Source of the DNA: Seminavis robusta
Taxonomy: Eukaryota > Bacillariophyta > Bacillariophyceae > Naviculales > Naviculaceae
DNA length: 64,000 bases
Assembly (NCBI GenBank): GCA_903772945.1
Contig: CAICTM010000251.1
Coordinates: 21,208 to 85,207 of the forward strand
Reading direction: 5' to 3'
Shown here: piece by piece, positions 30,818 through 40,830 of the stretch
How positions within the stretch are numbered: position 1 is the first letter of the stretch
Layout of the letters: every line of letters starts with the position of its first letter
The notes under the pieces: generated by a model
Seen by the model: the letters and a program-made list of their open reading frames with translations, nothing else
Databases searched by the model: none
Told to the model about the DNA's origin: nothing
Position numbers and translations under genes: made by a program

Positions 30818-32134
30818 TTAGCACTGCTTGGTATTCTTGGTACTGGCTCCACCTGCCAACAAGGCCAAGAGCAAGCGTGGCAAAAGCAACAGGATCTCTC
30901 GAATAGCGCGGGTAACAATAGCAATCTTCGCAAGTTTGCCAATAATGTTTGGAACCTTTTCGGAGTAAAAGCCAGACATATCCACACATTTGGAGATGAG
31001 AGAATGCCAAGCAATAATGCCAGCCACATCCAAGAGAGCATGTTCATTGCTGGCATCCAAGAGTGCTTGTCGTGCCTCTTGGTATCCTGCTTCTGGCTTT
31101 GCCATCGCCCTTCCGAGGGCTCGTACCTGAGTGTCCAAGGAAGGTGTGTGTCCCATGACGGCTGGTCCCGAAAAGTGAGAAAAGACGCCATGGGCCTCTA
31201 GTCAGAGGCGGCAATGCTTGACGGTCGTGTAGGTAGCCGCTGCTGGTTCAATTTGGCCGCGGGCCAAGTGACGATCGGGGCCAGGCACTCGCAGGAAGCG
31301 AGGAAAGTAGTTCAAAGGCACGTACATTTCCTCGAAAAACTTCATGACAGACTGGCATGTCAATGGCGCAGCCGTGACATTGGAGATTGGAGCATGGCGG
31401 AGGCTGCCAAACTTCCACAAGTTGGTGTCCAATTGGAACTTTTGAACGATTTCAGGACGCAAATTGCGCAGCGTCAAAAATGGGCCCCACGCAACTTCGC
31501 TATTGTACTGCAAAGGAGACACGGCATAATCTGCGACTGTGCTAAATCGCGCTGGTTGGACTGGTTCGAGCGGCCCTGGAAGAGGAGGATAGTCTTCAAT
31601 CCCAGCAGCAGCGCAAAAGGTCCGAACGGCGTCGCATCCAGCGGCAACAGCTGTAAGCTCCATGGCCATGGCTCGGCAATCCTCGAGGGAATGATCCTTG
31701 TACGTCTTTTGAAGACGCTGTACCACAGAACCAAAGAAATTCTCATCAAGATGGTGCTGAAAGTTCACAATGGCCAGGGCAACATCCCGAAAGGGTCCAT
31801 TGGTGACAAAGTTATGCTTGATTTCCGTTTGATTAAACTCTGCAAACGACGCATCATCATTTTCACCATTCGGCAAAGACATCACGGAACGCATGTTGAC
31901 GGAGCTTGCAAATCCACCGTAGGCTTCCATGGCAATTTCATGTCGGACCTGGGAATCCAACAAATCTCCTGGACCGACGAGATCCGCCAAAAGTCGTTCG
32001 CAGGCGTTGACCATGTTGTCTCGACGCCGCTTCGTGAGCTCGGCATTGGTTGGAGCATCCGACTCGTGAAAACCATAGAGAAAGTTTGACAACACGTCTC
32101 CCAGAGCGGGAAGCATGATCTGTGGGGTGGGCAT
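30818..32134 (-). CDS. AhpD/carboxymuconolactone-decarboxylase-like protein with in-frame TGA at CxxU (candidate selenoprotein)
   Basis: From ATG 32134 the frame runs 310 codons to TGA (31204-31202). It then continues in the same frame for 127 codons to the stop at 30818. Around the TGA it reads KHCRL-TGA-LEAHG: exactly the AhpD-type redox motif CxxCxxxH with the second Cys replaced by TGA (C308, U311, H315). What follows fits the family: a spacer with SLDTQVRALGRA, then a helix with ALLDVAGIIAWHSLISKCVDM. Before it, a related helix, DCRAMAMELTAVAAGCDAVRTFC (Glu near 188), suggests two AhpD-like repeats. AhpD proteins are thiol peroxidase/reductase-type all-helical enzymes. Selenoproteins are well established in diatoms. 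The alternatives are a Cys-to-TGA nonsense mutation (one base from TGC/TGT) or a sequencing error. No SECIS verified. Confidence 0.65.
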
Positions 32135-32319
32135 GGTGCCGTTCTGCCCCACAGTTCCACAGCAACAACAATGACAGCGGCGTCAAAAGAAAAGTTGGCT
32201 TTGGGTTTGCGGTTTGCGGTTTGTGGTTGACAGGGGGTAGAGAGCACTACATACAGCCTGTGCATATGAACAGGATTTTTAGAGAGCCAGCCTGCAGTCA
32301 AATTTTGGCCTGGCAGGCG

Positions 32320-32515
32320 ACGCGATTCCTGTGCAATTGTACAGGCGACGTGATTCCTGTGCAATTGTACCGGTACAGGATCGACGTGATTCCTGTGCAA
32401 TTGTACAGGATCGACGTGATTCCTGTGCAATTGTACAGGAGGTCGTATCGACGTGATTCCTGTGCAATTGTACAGAAGGTTGGATCCTGTACAATTGCAC
32501 AGGAAATCGGACGTG
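32320..32515. repeat. Array of CCTGTGCAATTGTACAGG-type dyads
   Basis: Six copies of the near-palindrome CCTGTGCAATTGTACAGG, spaced by about 12-30 bp containing (T/C)GACGTGATT. The last copy is in inverted orientation. Confidence 0.85.
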
Positions 32516-32784
32516 CTTCTGCATGCTGGTTGAAGGCAGCAATACCTTTTGATTTCCCAAAACCCCTGAGTCGTACAACAAAGCCAGAAGCACGACAAGC
32601 GTTGACAAAATATGGTACCTCAGCCTGCTATCTCGCAGGAGCGTTCCTCAATCGTGCATGAAACCGACCCTAAAATAGGGTCGGATTTAGGGTCGGATTC
32701 TCTTTAGGGTCGGGTTTCGAAACCGACCCTAAAAATAGGGACGGTTTCTGAAAAACCGTCCCTAATTTAGGGTCGGGTTTCGAT

Positions 32785-33255
32785 TCGTGAGTACCTGCTG
32801 CGGGTACTCGATGTGAGTACGGGTACTGAGTACTGGGCTTACTCAGTACCCATACTCACATGACCTCCGAAATTCTGAGTACTACTCAGTACCCGTACTC
32901 ACCTCTAGATTCCGAGTACTTTGTGAGTCTTCGGTGGGTACTCGATGAGTACTTTCGATCAGTACTCACCGAGTACCATGAGTACTGAATAGGTACTTTG
33001 TGAGTACTCGGTGGGTACTTTCTCACCGCGAAACAGCAAAAAGATCATTATTTTCTCACTTTGGGCCCAATTGCAAAGATAAATTCTCTAAGTAATTGGT
33101 ATATGAGTACTCAGTGAGTATACCGTAGTACCCAAAAAATACCTGGACTCACATAGTACCTGTACCCACTTGACCTCAGAAATTCTGAGTACTACCTAAT
33201 ACCCGTACTCACTCACTTCCAGGATTCTGAGTACTACTCAGTACCTATACTCACA
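32785..33255. repeat. Array of GAGTACTCAGTAC-type inverted words
   Basis: More than twenty degenerate copies of GAGTAC/GTACTC in both orientations, for example CTGAGTACTACTCAGTACCCGT, with two longer units repeated near 32865 and 33175. No coding capacity. Confidence 0.8.
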
Positions 33256-33289
33256 TGCTAAACCAGTGTGAGTACCACACCCTGATATG

Positions 33290-33505
33290 TATGTACAGCC
33301 TCCTGTACATATGAACAGGCAGGCCGTCCATTTCCTGTGCAATTGAACAGGCGTCGCCATCCTGTTCGATTGCACATGCCGTCCATTTCCTGTGCAATTG
33401 AACAGGCGTCGCCATCCTGTTCGATTGCACAGGCCGTCCATTTCCTGTGCAATTGAACAGGTGTCGCTATCCTGTTCGATTGCACAGGAAATTGGACGTT
33501 TTTGA
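33290..33505. repeat. Array of CCTGTGCAATTGAACAGG-type dyads
   Basis: About seven alternating units of CCTGTGCAATTGAACAGG and its reverse complement, with GCGTCGCCAT or CCGTCCATTT spacers. It is related to the array at 32320 but with a distinct core base. Confidence 0.85.
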
Positions 33506-34259
33506 ATTCAGGCAAAAAAAAATGGCTAGCCTTGCTCTCAATCTGCAGGCATCCTCCCTGTTCATATGCACAGGCTGTATGTAGTGCTCTCTACCCCCTG
33601 TCGTTCAAATTTGGGGCTGTAATTTCTAACGAAGGCTTGTTAAAGCTTTAGTACTCTTTTAAAGACATATCAAATAACTGGAGCGTTCCTCAATCGTGCA
33701 TGACTTATATCGAAAACCGACCCTAATTTTGGGTCGGATTTAGGGACGGATTCCCCTTTAGGGTCGGGTTTCGAAACCGACCCTAAAATTAGGGACGGAT
33801 TCTGAAAAAACGTCCCTAATTTAGGGACGGGTTTCGATTAAGGGGCGGGTTTGAAAACCGTCCCTAAATGGAAGCGGGACTGAGTGGTAAATACATTGAA
33901 ATCCGACCCTAAAATAGGGTCGGGTTTCGAAACCGATCCTAAAATTAGGGACGGATTCTGAAAAAACGTCCCTAATTTAGGGACGGGTTTCGATTTAGGG
34001 GCGGGTTTCAAAACCGACCCTATTGCTACATGGAATTAGGGTCGGTTTTCAAAGATTTAGGGTCGGATTTGGTCGTATTTTAAACTCACCCACGATTGAG
34101 GGACGCTCCTGCGAGGGAACTACACTGTACGACTGTACCTTTTCACTCTTCATTCGAGATTATTAAGCCAGCGGAGCTGTGTAACCTCGGCAGAAAGGTT
34201 TCAGTGTACATGTAGCAGCAGATACCCATATCTAGCTAGCTAGGTAGAAGCAGATACCT

Positions 34260-34632
34260 GGACCGTCCGACGGTTTTCGCTCAGGTTTAAAAAAAACTCA
34301 AAATTTTGCAGTTGAAACATTCCCTTAAACATTCCCTTAAAACATTCCCTTAAATCCTTAACATTCCCTTAACATTCCCTTAAATCAACATTCCCTTAAC
34401 AACATTCCCTTAACGCTTCGAAACATTCCTCTAAGCCTTCATGTAAACCCCATAGAACATTCCCTAAAAAAAATGAACATTCCCTTAAATAGACATTCCC
34501 TTAAAACATTCTCTTAAATCCTCAACATTCCCTTAACATTCCCTTAAAGCTTCAACATTCCCTTAACATTCCCTTAACCAGAACCACAATTTGAGCAGTT
34601 TTTGAACCTGAGCAAAAACCGTCGGACGGTCC
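34260..34632. mobile_element. MITE with ACATTCCCTTAA tandem array between inverted repeats
   Basis: Ends GGACCGTCCGACGGTTTT (34260) and AAAACCGTCGGACGGTCC (to 34632) are inverted repeats of about 28 bp with one or two mismatches. Between them is an array of about 17 degenerate ACATTCCCTTAA units (34315-34580). No coding capacity. Confidence 0.8.
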
Positions 34633-34639
34633 TGTAGTG

Positions 34640-34810
34640 CTTAGCTAGTGCTTAACTTGCGCTTAGCTAGCTAGAAGCAGATCCCCCTAGCTTGAAGCAG
34701 ATTCCCATAGCAAGCTAGAAGCAGATACCTCTAGCTAGCTAGAATACTAGTTATATAGCTTCGCTAGCTTTAAAGTTTTTCCTGGTAGAAGCAAATCCCC
34801 CTACTAGTAG
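34640..34810. repeat. Degenerate GCTAGAAGCAGATCCCC repeats
   Basis: Four or five units of (A)GCTAGAAGCAGAT(A/T)CCC(C/T), also seen singly at 34220-34260 just left of the MITE. Confidence 0.7.
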
Positions 34811-34979
34811 GATGCATGTAAATAGCTTTAGCTGGTTTAAAAGCACCATCCTAGGATACTTATTTAGTTTTTGCTGACTTATTTGTATTCTAACCCTACC
34901 CTTATACCTGCAGGGACCACCATAGCAGGAAAAACAATTCGGCTTTTTTTCAGCGTTGGTCTCCTGTTTCCTCAGTTTG

Positions 34980-35990
34980 CTCGCTACTTGGATCCAGCCA
35001 TTGTATAGCCAGCTACGGTACCTATACCATAGGCAGAGAGTTACATCAATCCGTGACAGTGGCACAGTACCGAACACACTCAGGTTCGACTTTTGCTCGC
35101 TGCACTCCGTTACCGGTACCTTGCATTGGATTCTTATGACGAATACATGCACAACCGAAGATTGTCAATCCAGCCATCGTAGCCAGTTACAGTAGAGTTC
35201 ATCGATCAGTGACGGTGGCAACAGTACCGAACACACTCAGGTTCCGCTTTGCTCGCTGCACTCGGTTACCTCGAATTGGATTCTTATGACGAATACATGC
35301 ACAAAACCGACTATTGTTAATCCAGCCATTGTAGTCGGCTACCGTAGAGTTACATCAATCGGTGACAGTGTCAACAGTACCGAACACACTCAGGTTCCGC
35401 TTTGCAGGCTACACTCCGTTGCCGGTATCTTGCATTGGATCCTTATGACGATAGACTACATGAACAACCGAACATTATGAATCCACCCATTATAGCCGGC
35501 TGCGGTATAACTACATCGACGGCAGTGGCAACAGTACCGAAAGTTCGGCTTTGCTCGCTACGGTTACCGGTACCTCGCATTGGATCCTTATGACGAATAC
35601 ATGCAGAACCGAAGATTGTTAATCCAGCCATTGTAGCCAGTTACCGTAGAGTTACATCAATCGGTGACAGTGGCAATAGTACCGAACACACTCAGGTTCC
35701 GTTTTACTGGCTACACTCCGTTACCGGTACCTTGCATTGGATCCTTATGACGAATACATGCACAACCGAAGATTGTCAATCCAGCCATTGTAGCCAGCTA
35801 TCGTAGAGTTCATCGATCGGTGACAGTGGCAACAGTACCGAACACACTCAGGTTCGACTTTTGCTCGCTGCACTCGGTTACCTCGCATTGGATCTTTATG
35901 ACGAATACATGCACAACCGAATATTGTCAATCCAGCCATTCTAGCCAGCTGCCGTATAGCCGTATAGCTAGTGGCAACAATACTTGACTT
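34980..35990. repeat. Satellite of about seven ~155-bp units
   Basis: Each unit contains AATCCAGCCATTGTAGCC, TACATCAATCGGTGACAGTG, CAGTACCGAACACACTCAGG and GCATTGGATCCTTATGACG in that order. The AATCCAGCCAT block recurs at about 34994, 35166, 35319, 35478, 35620, 35777 and 35929. Short reading frames recur with the units but contain stops and are not conserved in frame. Confidence 0.85.
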
Positions 35991-36130
35991 GCGCATACAG
36001 GAAAATGGGCACCGACACAGGAATCACCACCACCATTCTAGCCAGCTGCCGTATAGCCGTATAGCTAGTGGCAACAGTACTTGACTTGCGCATACAGGAA
36101 AATGGGCACCGGCACAGGAATCACCACCAA
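35935..36130. repeat. Direct duplication of a ~97-bp segment
   Basis: Two near-identical copies (about 35935-36030 and 36033-36130) containing CTAGCCAGCTGCCGTATAGC and CAGGAAAATGGGCACCG(A/G)C. They lie at the end of the satellite. Confidence 0.85.
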
Positions 36131-36354
36131 AACAGTAGGAAATAACAAGAAGGGATGAATCCGGTAGGAGGATCCACTCTCTTGTGTGTTGTCGAGTAGC
36201 TAGCCTTGCTCCTGTTCCCTTTCAATGAGTCGACGACGATCCGTTCATGCTGTTGGTAGGGCTGGAGTTAACAGTTTCCTCGGTACACATACCTCCGTAG
36301 CGGTAGTCTCTTCTTCCTCGTGTTCTCCGGAGCGACCGATCGTTCGTTCGACCT

Positions 36355-36465
36355 CGACAATGGTAATTCATCGGCCGTCAGCAGTACAGCACAGAAAACA
36401 ACAAATAGATATGAGTTTTGTTTTCTGTGCTCAACTGCAGACGACCGGAGACTTACCATTGTTTT
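36355..36465. repeat. ~48-bp imperfect inverted repeat with short loop
   Basis: The left arm from ACAATGGTAA to AGCACAGAAAACAA pairs with the right arm TTGTTTTCTGTGCT to TTACCATTGT around a loop of roughly 14 bp. The inner 14 bp are perfect and the outer part has several mismatches. It could be a palindromic element or a cruciform-prone site. Confidence 0.75.
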
Positions 36466-37071
36466 TCAAATTGCACCAATTTGGCCGTCATGGGCCGAGA
36501 ACTGACTGCCATCCCATGGTCCATAGGATTCAATGAGGGATGGCTTTCACTTCTGCACCGGAGACGGTCGGCTTGAGTGAGGCTTGGATAACAGATAATA
36601 GAGGTGCGATCGATCGTTTCGAATAATTAAAACAACTCACCTGTTGACGGCCGAGCTCGGAATTCTCTCCTGTTTGCCATGGCAATTCAATGAGGGAGAG
36701 AAGTCAGCGCTGTGCCTTCAAAAAAGACTTGATGGACGATTGGATGGAATCGAATCGAATCCTCTGTAATTCAGTTTAGCCTTAACCTTAGTAACTTCAA
36801 CGGTTCTTTTTATCCACGAAACGTGTACAGACGTTAAAACACGTTAAGTACAGGTTTGGTACTTACGGATACACATGACCGTTGATTCTGCAACTGAAGT
36901 GCCGGTACTCTAATTTACACAGTAAACGCCGGCAAATCGATTTGGGAGTGCAACTGAGGGGGAAACCAAAAGGAGTGTGGTCTGGGAGACCAAATTAAAG
37001 GGGTTGAGGGCTCTGGCAGCAAGACTGCCCAGGTAAATACTACATGTAGTACCGGTTACACCACCATCCTG
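36466..37071. other. Intergenic DNA before the tandem 1.3-kb units
   Basis: No gene recognised. It contains TCGAATCGAATC near 36748 and otherwise unique-looking sequence. Confidence 0.4.
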
Positions 37072-37211
37072 CGGTGAAATTTTTTTAAGCTAGTACTATA
37101 AAGGTTGAGCCCCCGCAGGGGGCTCTGAACCATAAAGATTGGGCCCCTTGGGGCCCAACCACCAAGCTAGCTAGCTAGTGAGAGTGGAACACATGGTCTT
37201 CTGGCTTGACC

Positions 37212-37448
37212 TCAAAGCACTGCAGCAGAGCCTTTGCATTGTTTATTGTCACACTTGTAGATGAAGCAGTACATTGGTATGCGACCCCTGAAGGAAGCAA
37301 TTGCTCTGTGTTGGCCTAGCTTGAGGCCACTTCTGATAACCAAAGACACATGCTTGTTGGTGCCACAATGGGGGCAAGAGTCCTTCTTTGGCTGTTGCTG
37401 GGTCCATGAACTTGTACCTCGAATGCTTTTCCAGGATGCTGCGGTCAA
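37212..37448 (-). CDS. Zinc-ribbon-like ORF in the 1.3-kb unit
   Basis: The frame has no ATG at its 5' end (77 codons open) and may be the downstream part of the gene at 37854. It has CPHCG...CFIYKCDNKQCKG, a CxxC...CxxxxC zinc-ribbon-like arrangement with a basic stretch (IRSGLKLGQHRAIASFRGR) between. A stop and a frame change separate it from the upstream ORF, so splicing or a frameshift would be needed to join them. Copy 2 (51147-51300) retains only the 5' part of this frame, because the insert interrupts it. Confidence 0.4.
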   Translation of the reverse strand: MTAASWKSIRGTSSWTQQQPKKDSCPHCGTNKHVSLVIRSGLKLGQHRAIASFRGRIPMYCFIYKCDNKQCKGSAAVL

Positions 37449-37485
37449 ATATCTCAGGCATGAAGAAGCAAATTCGAGTGAAAGA

Positions 37486-37854
37486 TTAGATCTCGAATTC
37501 CATGGCTGCTAGAGACTGTTCCTTTGCCTTCCATGGCTTGTCGATGACCTTCCCGGGTTTGAAGAAACTTGTAATTTGGGACTGGCCTGCAGCTTCGTCG
37601 TTCCTTGCAAGGGCTCTCATAACAGGGGATGTGACTCCGTGGACTGCTCCCTGTGGGAAATGGCGCTGCAGATATTGATCCAATTTCCCCGCCACTAGAG
37701 GAGTCCTAGCTTTCACAGAGGCACGTCCTATCTTGCCAACAGCCGCCAAGAACACCATGCCGTTGTCGTCCACCTTGGGGAACCGTCCACTGGAGTACAG
37801 GTTCCGGATGTAGTGGTCGATACCAGCCAGCGCCTCTTTCGTACTCGCACTCAT
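37486..37854 (-). CDS. 122-aa ORF with PIP-box-like motif
   Basis: ATG 37854 to stop 37486. Residues ~91-101 read AAGQSQITSFFKP: Q-x-x-I-x-x-F-F is the consensus of the PCNA-interacting (PIP) box. The N-terminal part (MSASTKEALAGIDHYIRNLY...) looks like an ordered helical domain of unknown family, and SSGRFPKVDDNGMVFLAAVGKIGRA may be strand-rich. An almost identical copy (three substitutions) lies at 51332-51700, so the frame is maintained in both units. I do not recognise the family. A replication-linked role of a mobile element is only a guess. Confidence 0.5.
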   Translation of the reverse strand: MSASTKEALAGIDHYIRNLYSSGRFPKVDDNGMVFLAAVGKIGRASVKARTPLVAGKLDQYLQRHFPQGAVHGVTSPVMRALARNDEAAGQSQITSFFKPGKVIDKPWKAKEQSLAAMEFEI

Positions 37855-38361
37855 CGTCTTCGGAGGAATGAAAGCGGCTATATCCTCGGCTGCGGTGAGT
37901 ACCTCTGCGAAGTACCTCTGCGGCTACTGAATGTGGTAAGTACACCTCTGCGAAGTACCTCTGCGGCTACTGAATACGGACGGGATGACCTCGTTTGTAT
38001 GGTCTTGCTTCACTAGCTCGCTCAAATTCGAAATCCTCTGGACCGTCCTCTGGATGCATGAAATACTCTGGATGCATGCTCGGTCGGTCTTTCAAAAACA
38101 ACACGAAAACAACACGACGAGAGACTGATCGAGCTGACACAGAGATGCGAATCGTGTGCACGACTGACATGCACGACTGACATGCACGACTGACGTCAGC
38201 CGACTGACGTCATCGAAATCAAGATCCAACGATTCTGATTGGCTAATGGCTCTACAGCGGTAGTGTAGGGATCTCTACAGCGGTGGTGTACATGTCGGTA
38301 CAGCGGTCAGGCTGTACTTTCTGTACCAATCGTTTGAGGTTCTGATATGCGAACTACCGTG

Positions 38362-38590
38362 CGGTGAATTTTTTTTAAGCTAGTACTATAAAGGTTGAGC
38401 CCCCGCAGGGGGCTCTAAACCATAAAGATTGGGCCCGTTGGGGCCCTACCACCAAGCTAGCTAGCTAGTGGGAGTGGAACACATGGTCTTCTGGCTTGAC
38501 CTCAAAGCACTGCAGCAGAGCCTTTGCATTGTTTATTGTCACACTTGTAGATGAAGCAGTACATTGGTATGCGACCCCTGAAGGAAGCAA
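38362..38590 (-). mobile_element. Left part of the 1.3-kb unit, copy 2
   Basis: Matches 37072-37302 with few differences, including both GC-rich dyads. It breaks off after GAAGGAAGCAA, where an LTR begins at 38591. The rest of this copy resumes at 51147 with TTGCTCTG, so the original GCAATTGC is split without an obvious target duplication. Confidence 0.8.
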
Positions 38591-39063
38591 TGCAATACAC
38601 GGCTCTTGGCCTTATTCGCGACTCGATCCTAGATAGGGTTTGAGTTCGACTCATGACTGAGTCTTTCGTGAATAGTCATTGAGACAGGTTCTCAATGACC
38701 GCTCTAGTCATACTAGGTTGATGATGAAACATCGCTCTAGATATTTAGCCAGCGTGGAGTACTTCCACGCTACTAGATAAATGCTAGACGAATCTTCCAC
38801 GCGTTCCGTTTTTGGATCGTGGAGTGAGTAGGATTGCTACCGCAACCTACTCTATCAACACTCTACAGTCTCCCGCGGGAGTTCAGATCTACGATCCTTT
38901 GTTGTGGATCTCTCTCGTTGATTAGTTTTCATAGCTTTCTAATCCTCTCATAACTTTCATTCTCTCAAACTCAAAACACTCGAAAGATCTTTACACTAGC
39001 TTTTCGTAGTGCATTTGTTAACAAACACAATAGCTTTCAGCTACCCTCAACCTATTCCTCACC

Positions 39064-40020
39064 ATGAAGATTGCCAAAGACGCTTACACCAGCTTCGAGT
39101 CTAAGCTGCGCGAAAACCAATCCTTCCTCTCATCGACCTCGACGTTGAATGCGAAATCGACGATTCTCTCTACCACCTACAAACTTCGCACTTTCCAGCA
39201 GATGCTAACAGCGCCAAGTACACCTTCAAGTCCAAATCTCAATGGATCCGAGACTCCACGTCAGACCACAAGTGGGTTGGACGCATGGAGAAGGTCTTCG
39301 TTGGGCTCGCCATTGCTACGCCTACCGAAAACATAACCTCCTAAAGGAAATACTCTAGCTCTGCCAAGAGCAGTTACGAATCTAGCTGTGCAGGCCACCG
39401 TGAATACGTTGGAATGCTTGCGCCAGATTGCAGTCAACGCATTCCTCACGCGATATACGTGGGGTGAAGACGAAGCACTTTCCAAGCACGTTTCCAGAAT
39501 GCCTGGACGGAGCAGCTCAGCCTGCTTTGACGACTCTGACATTACGTATGGCATAAATGCCTGTGTCGAAGCGGTCTGTCCCTAGAAGGCTCTTGAAAAG
39601 CAGAAACGCTTCATGCGCCGCAAGATGCGTAGGCCTGTGATATTCTACTCGGGCTTATGTCAACAACCTCAGTCGGATGAACACCGATGAACTTCCTCGT
39701 TACCACCTTTTGGACCCAACCAAACGTTGAAACAAGACGAAGTCATTGACATTGTTTTTCATGGAATTCCACGCTCGTGATGAAGAAGATGGACGAACAC
39801 GACTTCGATCTTTCCAGCTCCTATCGGAGAAACATTGGATCTGCGAACGCAGGAAATCCTCCGAAGACTTTGACAAGAGTGATGCCAAGCAAAGTCCTTC
39901 GAAGAAGACAAACAAGAATACAATCTATCGCAACAACGACACTCTTCCAAGAACGAAGAAAAATGGTGTGACTACCACGAGTCCAGCACTCACAACACTG
40001 CTGACTGCATGACTCTGAAA
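39064..40020 (+). pseudogene. Broken gag-like region of retroelement copy 1
   Basis: Only fragments are open (90, 88 and 64 codons in different frames). A CxxHx4Hx4C zinc-knuckle variant, the nucleocapsid-type RNA-binding motif seen in some gypsy elements, is readable near 39962. Breaks are frameshifts rather than large deletions. Confidence 0.6.
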
Positions 40021-40461
40021 GAAGCTCAAGGCCAAGAAGTCTTTTTTTCAGTCCTCGTTATTTCTGACACGATAACAAGCAACGTACACAAGAAAAGACT
40101 TGAAAACGTAAGTCGACGATGCCAAGACCTACAACAAGAAAGGAACTCTCTGTCCTCATGAATAAGGTTTCCAACGCTGCGTGTAAAAGCTGATCGCAAG
40201 AAAGAAAAGGAATGCAACCATGTGCCAAGCGCAAGTCCAAGACTCCGACAACGAGGACGACTTCCTCTGTGGATCCATTCAACATGATGAGACAAGAAGA
40301 TGGCTGCATGTGACAAGGCTTGCCGACATTCGACTTAATCATGTCGGATGGAGAGCATCTCGTCTGAGGATTAGGCCAGGATGATAGGAATTTTCGATTT
40401 CCTACAGTAGATTTTAAATAAAAGGTTTTAACAACTAAAAAGTGGGTGCTGGGTGTGGGTA

Positions 40462-40830
40462 TATTTTTTTTTCTTTTCTTTTTTTTTTTTCTTCGTTTTT
40501 ATTTTTTTTTTTCTTTTTTTTTCGTTTATCTTTTTTTTTAAAAATTTTTTTTTTTATACTATTTCTTTTTTTTACTTTTTCTTTTTACTTTTTCTTATTT
40601 TTTTTCATTTTTTTTTTTGTTTTTTCTTGTTTTTATATGTCCTGTTATGTCTTTTTTTTTATTTGTTCTATTTTTAATTTTTTTTTTCTTTTTTTTTTTT
40701 TCTTATTTTCTATTTTTATTTTTTTTATTTTTATTCTTTTTTTTCTGTATTTTTTATATTTGTTATTTTTATGTTCATTATTTCTTTTGTGATTTTGTTA
40801 TGCTATTTTTTATTCTTTTTTTATTAGTTT
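40462..40830. repeat. T-rich low-complexity stretch inside retroelement copy 1
   Basis: About 370 bp, mostly T on the plus strand, interrupted by single C, A or G. The equivalent position of the inverted copy (about 45620-45700) has no such tract, so it was gained or expanded in one copy, or is a sequencing artefact. Confidence 0.9.

Larger units (their letters stand above)
32229..33602. mobile_element. Non-autonomous element with perfect 46-bp terminal inverted repeats
   Basis: Left end 32229-32274 begins GACAGGGGGTAGAGAGC. The right end 33557-33602 is its exact reverse complement over 46 bp. GTT flanks both sides (32226-32228, 33603-33605) and may be a 3-bp target duplication. There is no transposase frame. 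The interior is made of three hairpin-array families listed separately. Confidence 0.8.
32632..34115. mobile_element. Second inverted-repeat element (CTCGCAGGAGCG ends) overlapping the first
   Basis: The left end CTCGCAGGAGCGTTCCTC... (32632-32656) matches the reverse complement at 34091-34115 with one mismatch over 25 bp. A partial second left end occurs at 33680. Next to the ends are hairpin arrays of CCGACCC/GGGTCGG and CCGTCCC/GGGACGG (32660-32785 and 33710-34080). Because its left end lies inside the 32229-33602 element and its right end outside, the two are interleaved rather than simply nested. Confidence 0.65.
37072..38361 (-). mobile_element. Tandem ~1.3-kb unit, copy 1
   Basis: It starts GCGGTGAAATTTTTTTAAGC and ends at ACTACCGT, where a second copy begins with the same start (38362). 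Near the left end are two strong dyads: GAGCCCCCGCAGGGGGCTC and GGGCCCCTTGGGGCCC. It carries two minus-strand ORFs, listed separately. The right part (37303-38361) is about 99% identical to 51147-52212. CGTGCGGT words at the junctions and at 52390 look like element ends or target remnants. Element class unknown. Confidence 0.7.

Noticed and set aside
31202-32134. AhpD-like gene ending at TGA 31204
   Set aside because: The frame continues with family-like sequence, and the TGA sits at the conserved redox Cys, so a truncated 310-aa protein is less likely.
35000-36000. Several 60-80-codon frames in the satellite
   Set aside because: They recur with the repeat unit but differ in frame and contain stops between units.
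37110-37160. GC-rich dyads as transcription terminators
   Set aside because: Rho-independent-type terminators are bacterial; here they are better seen as structural parts of the 1.3-kb unit.
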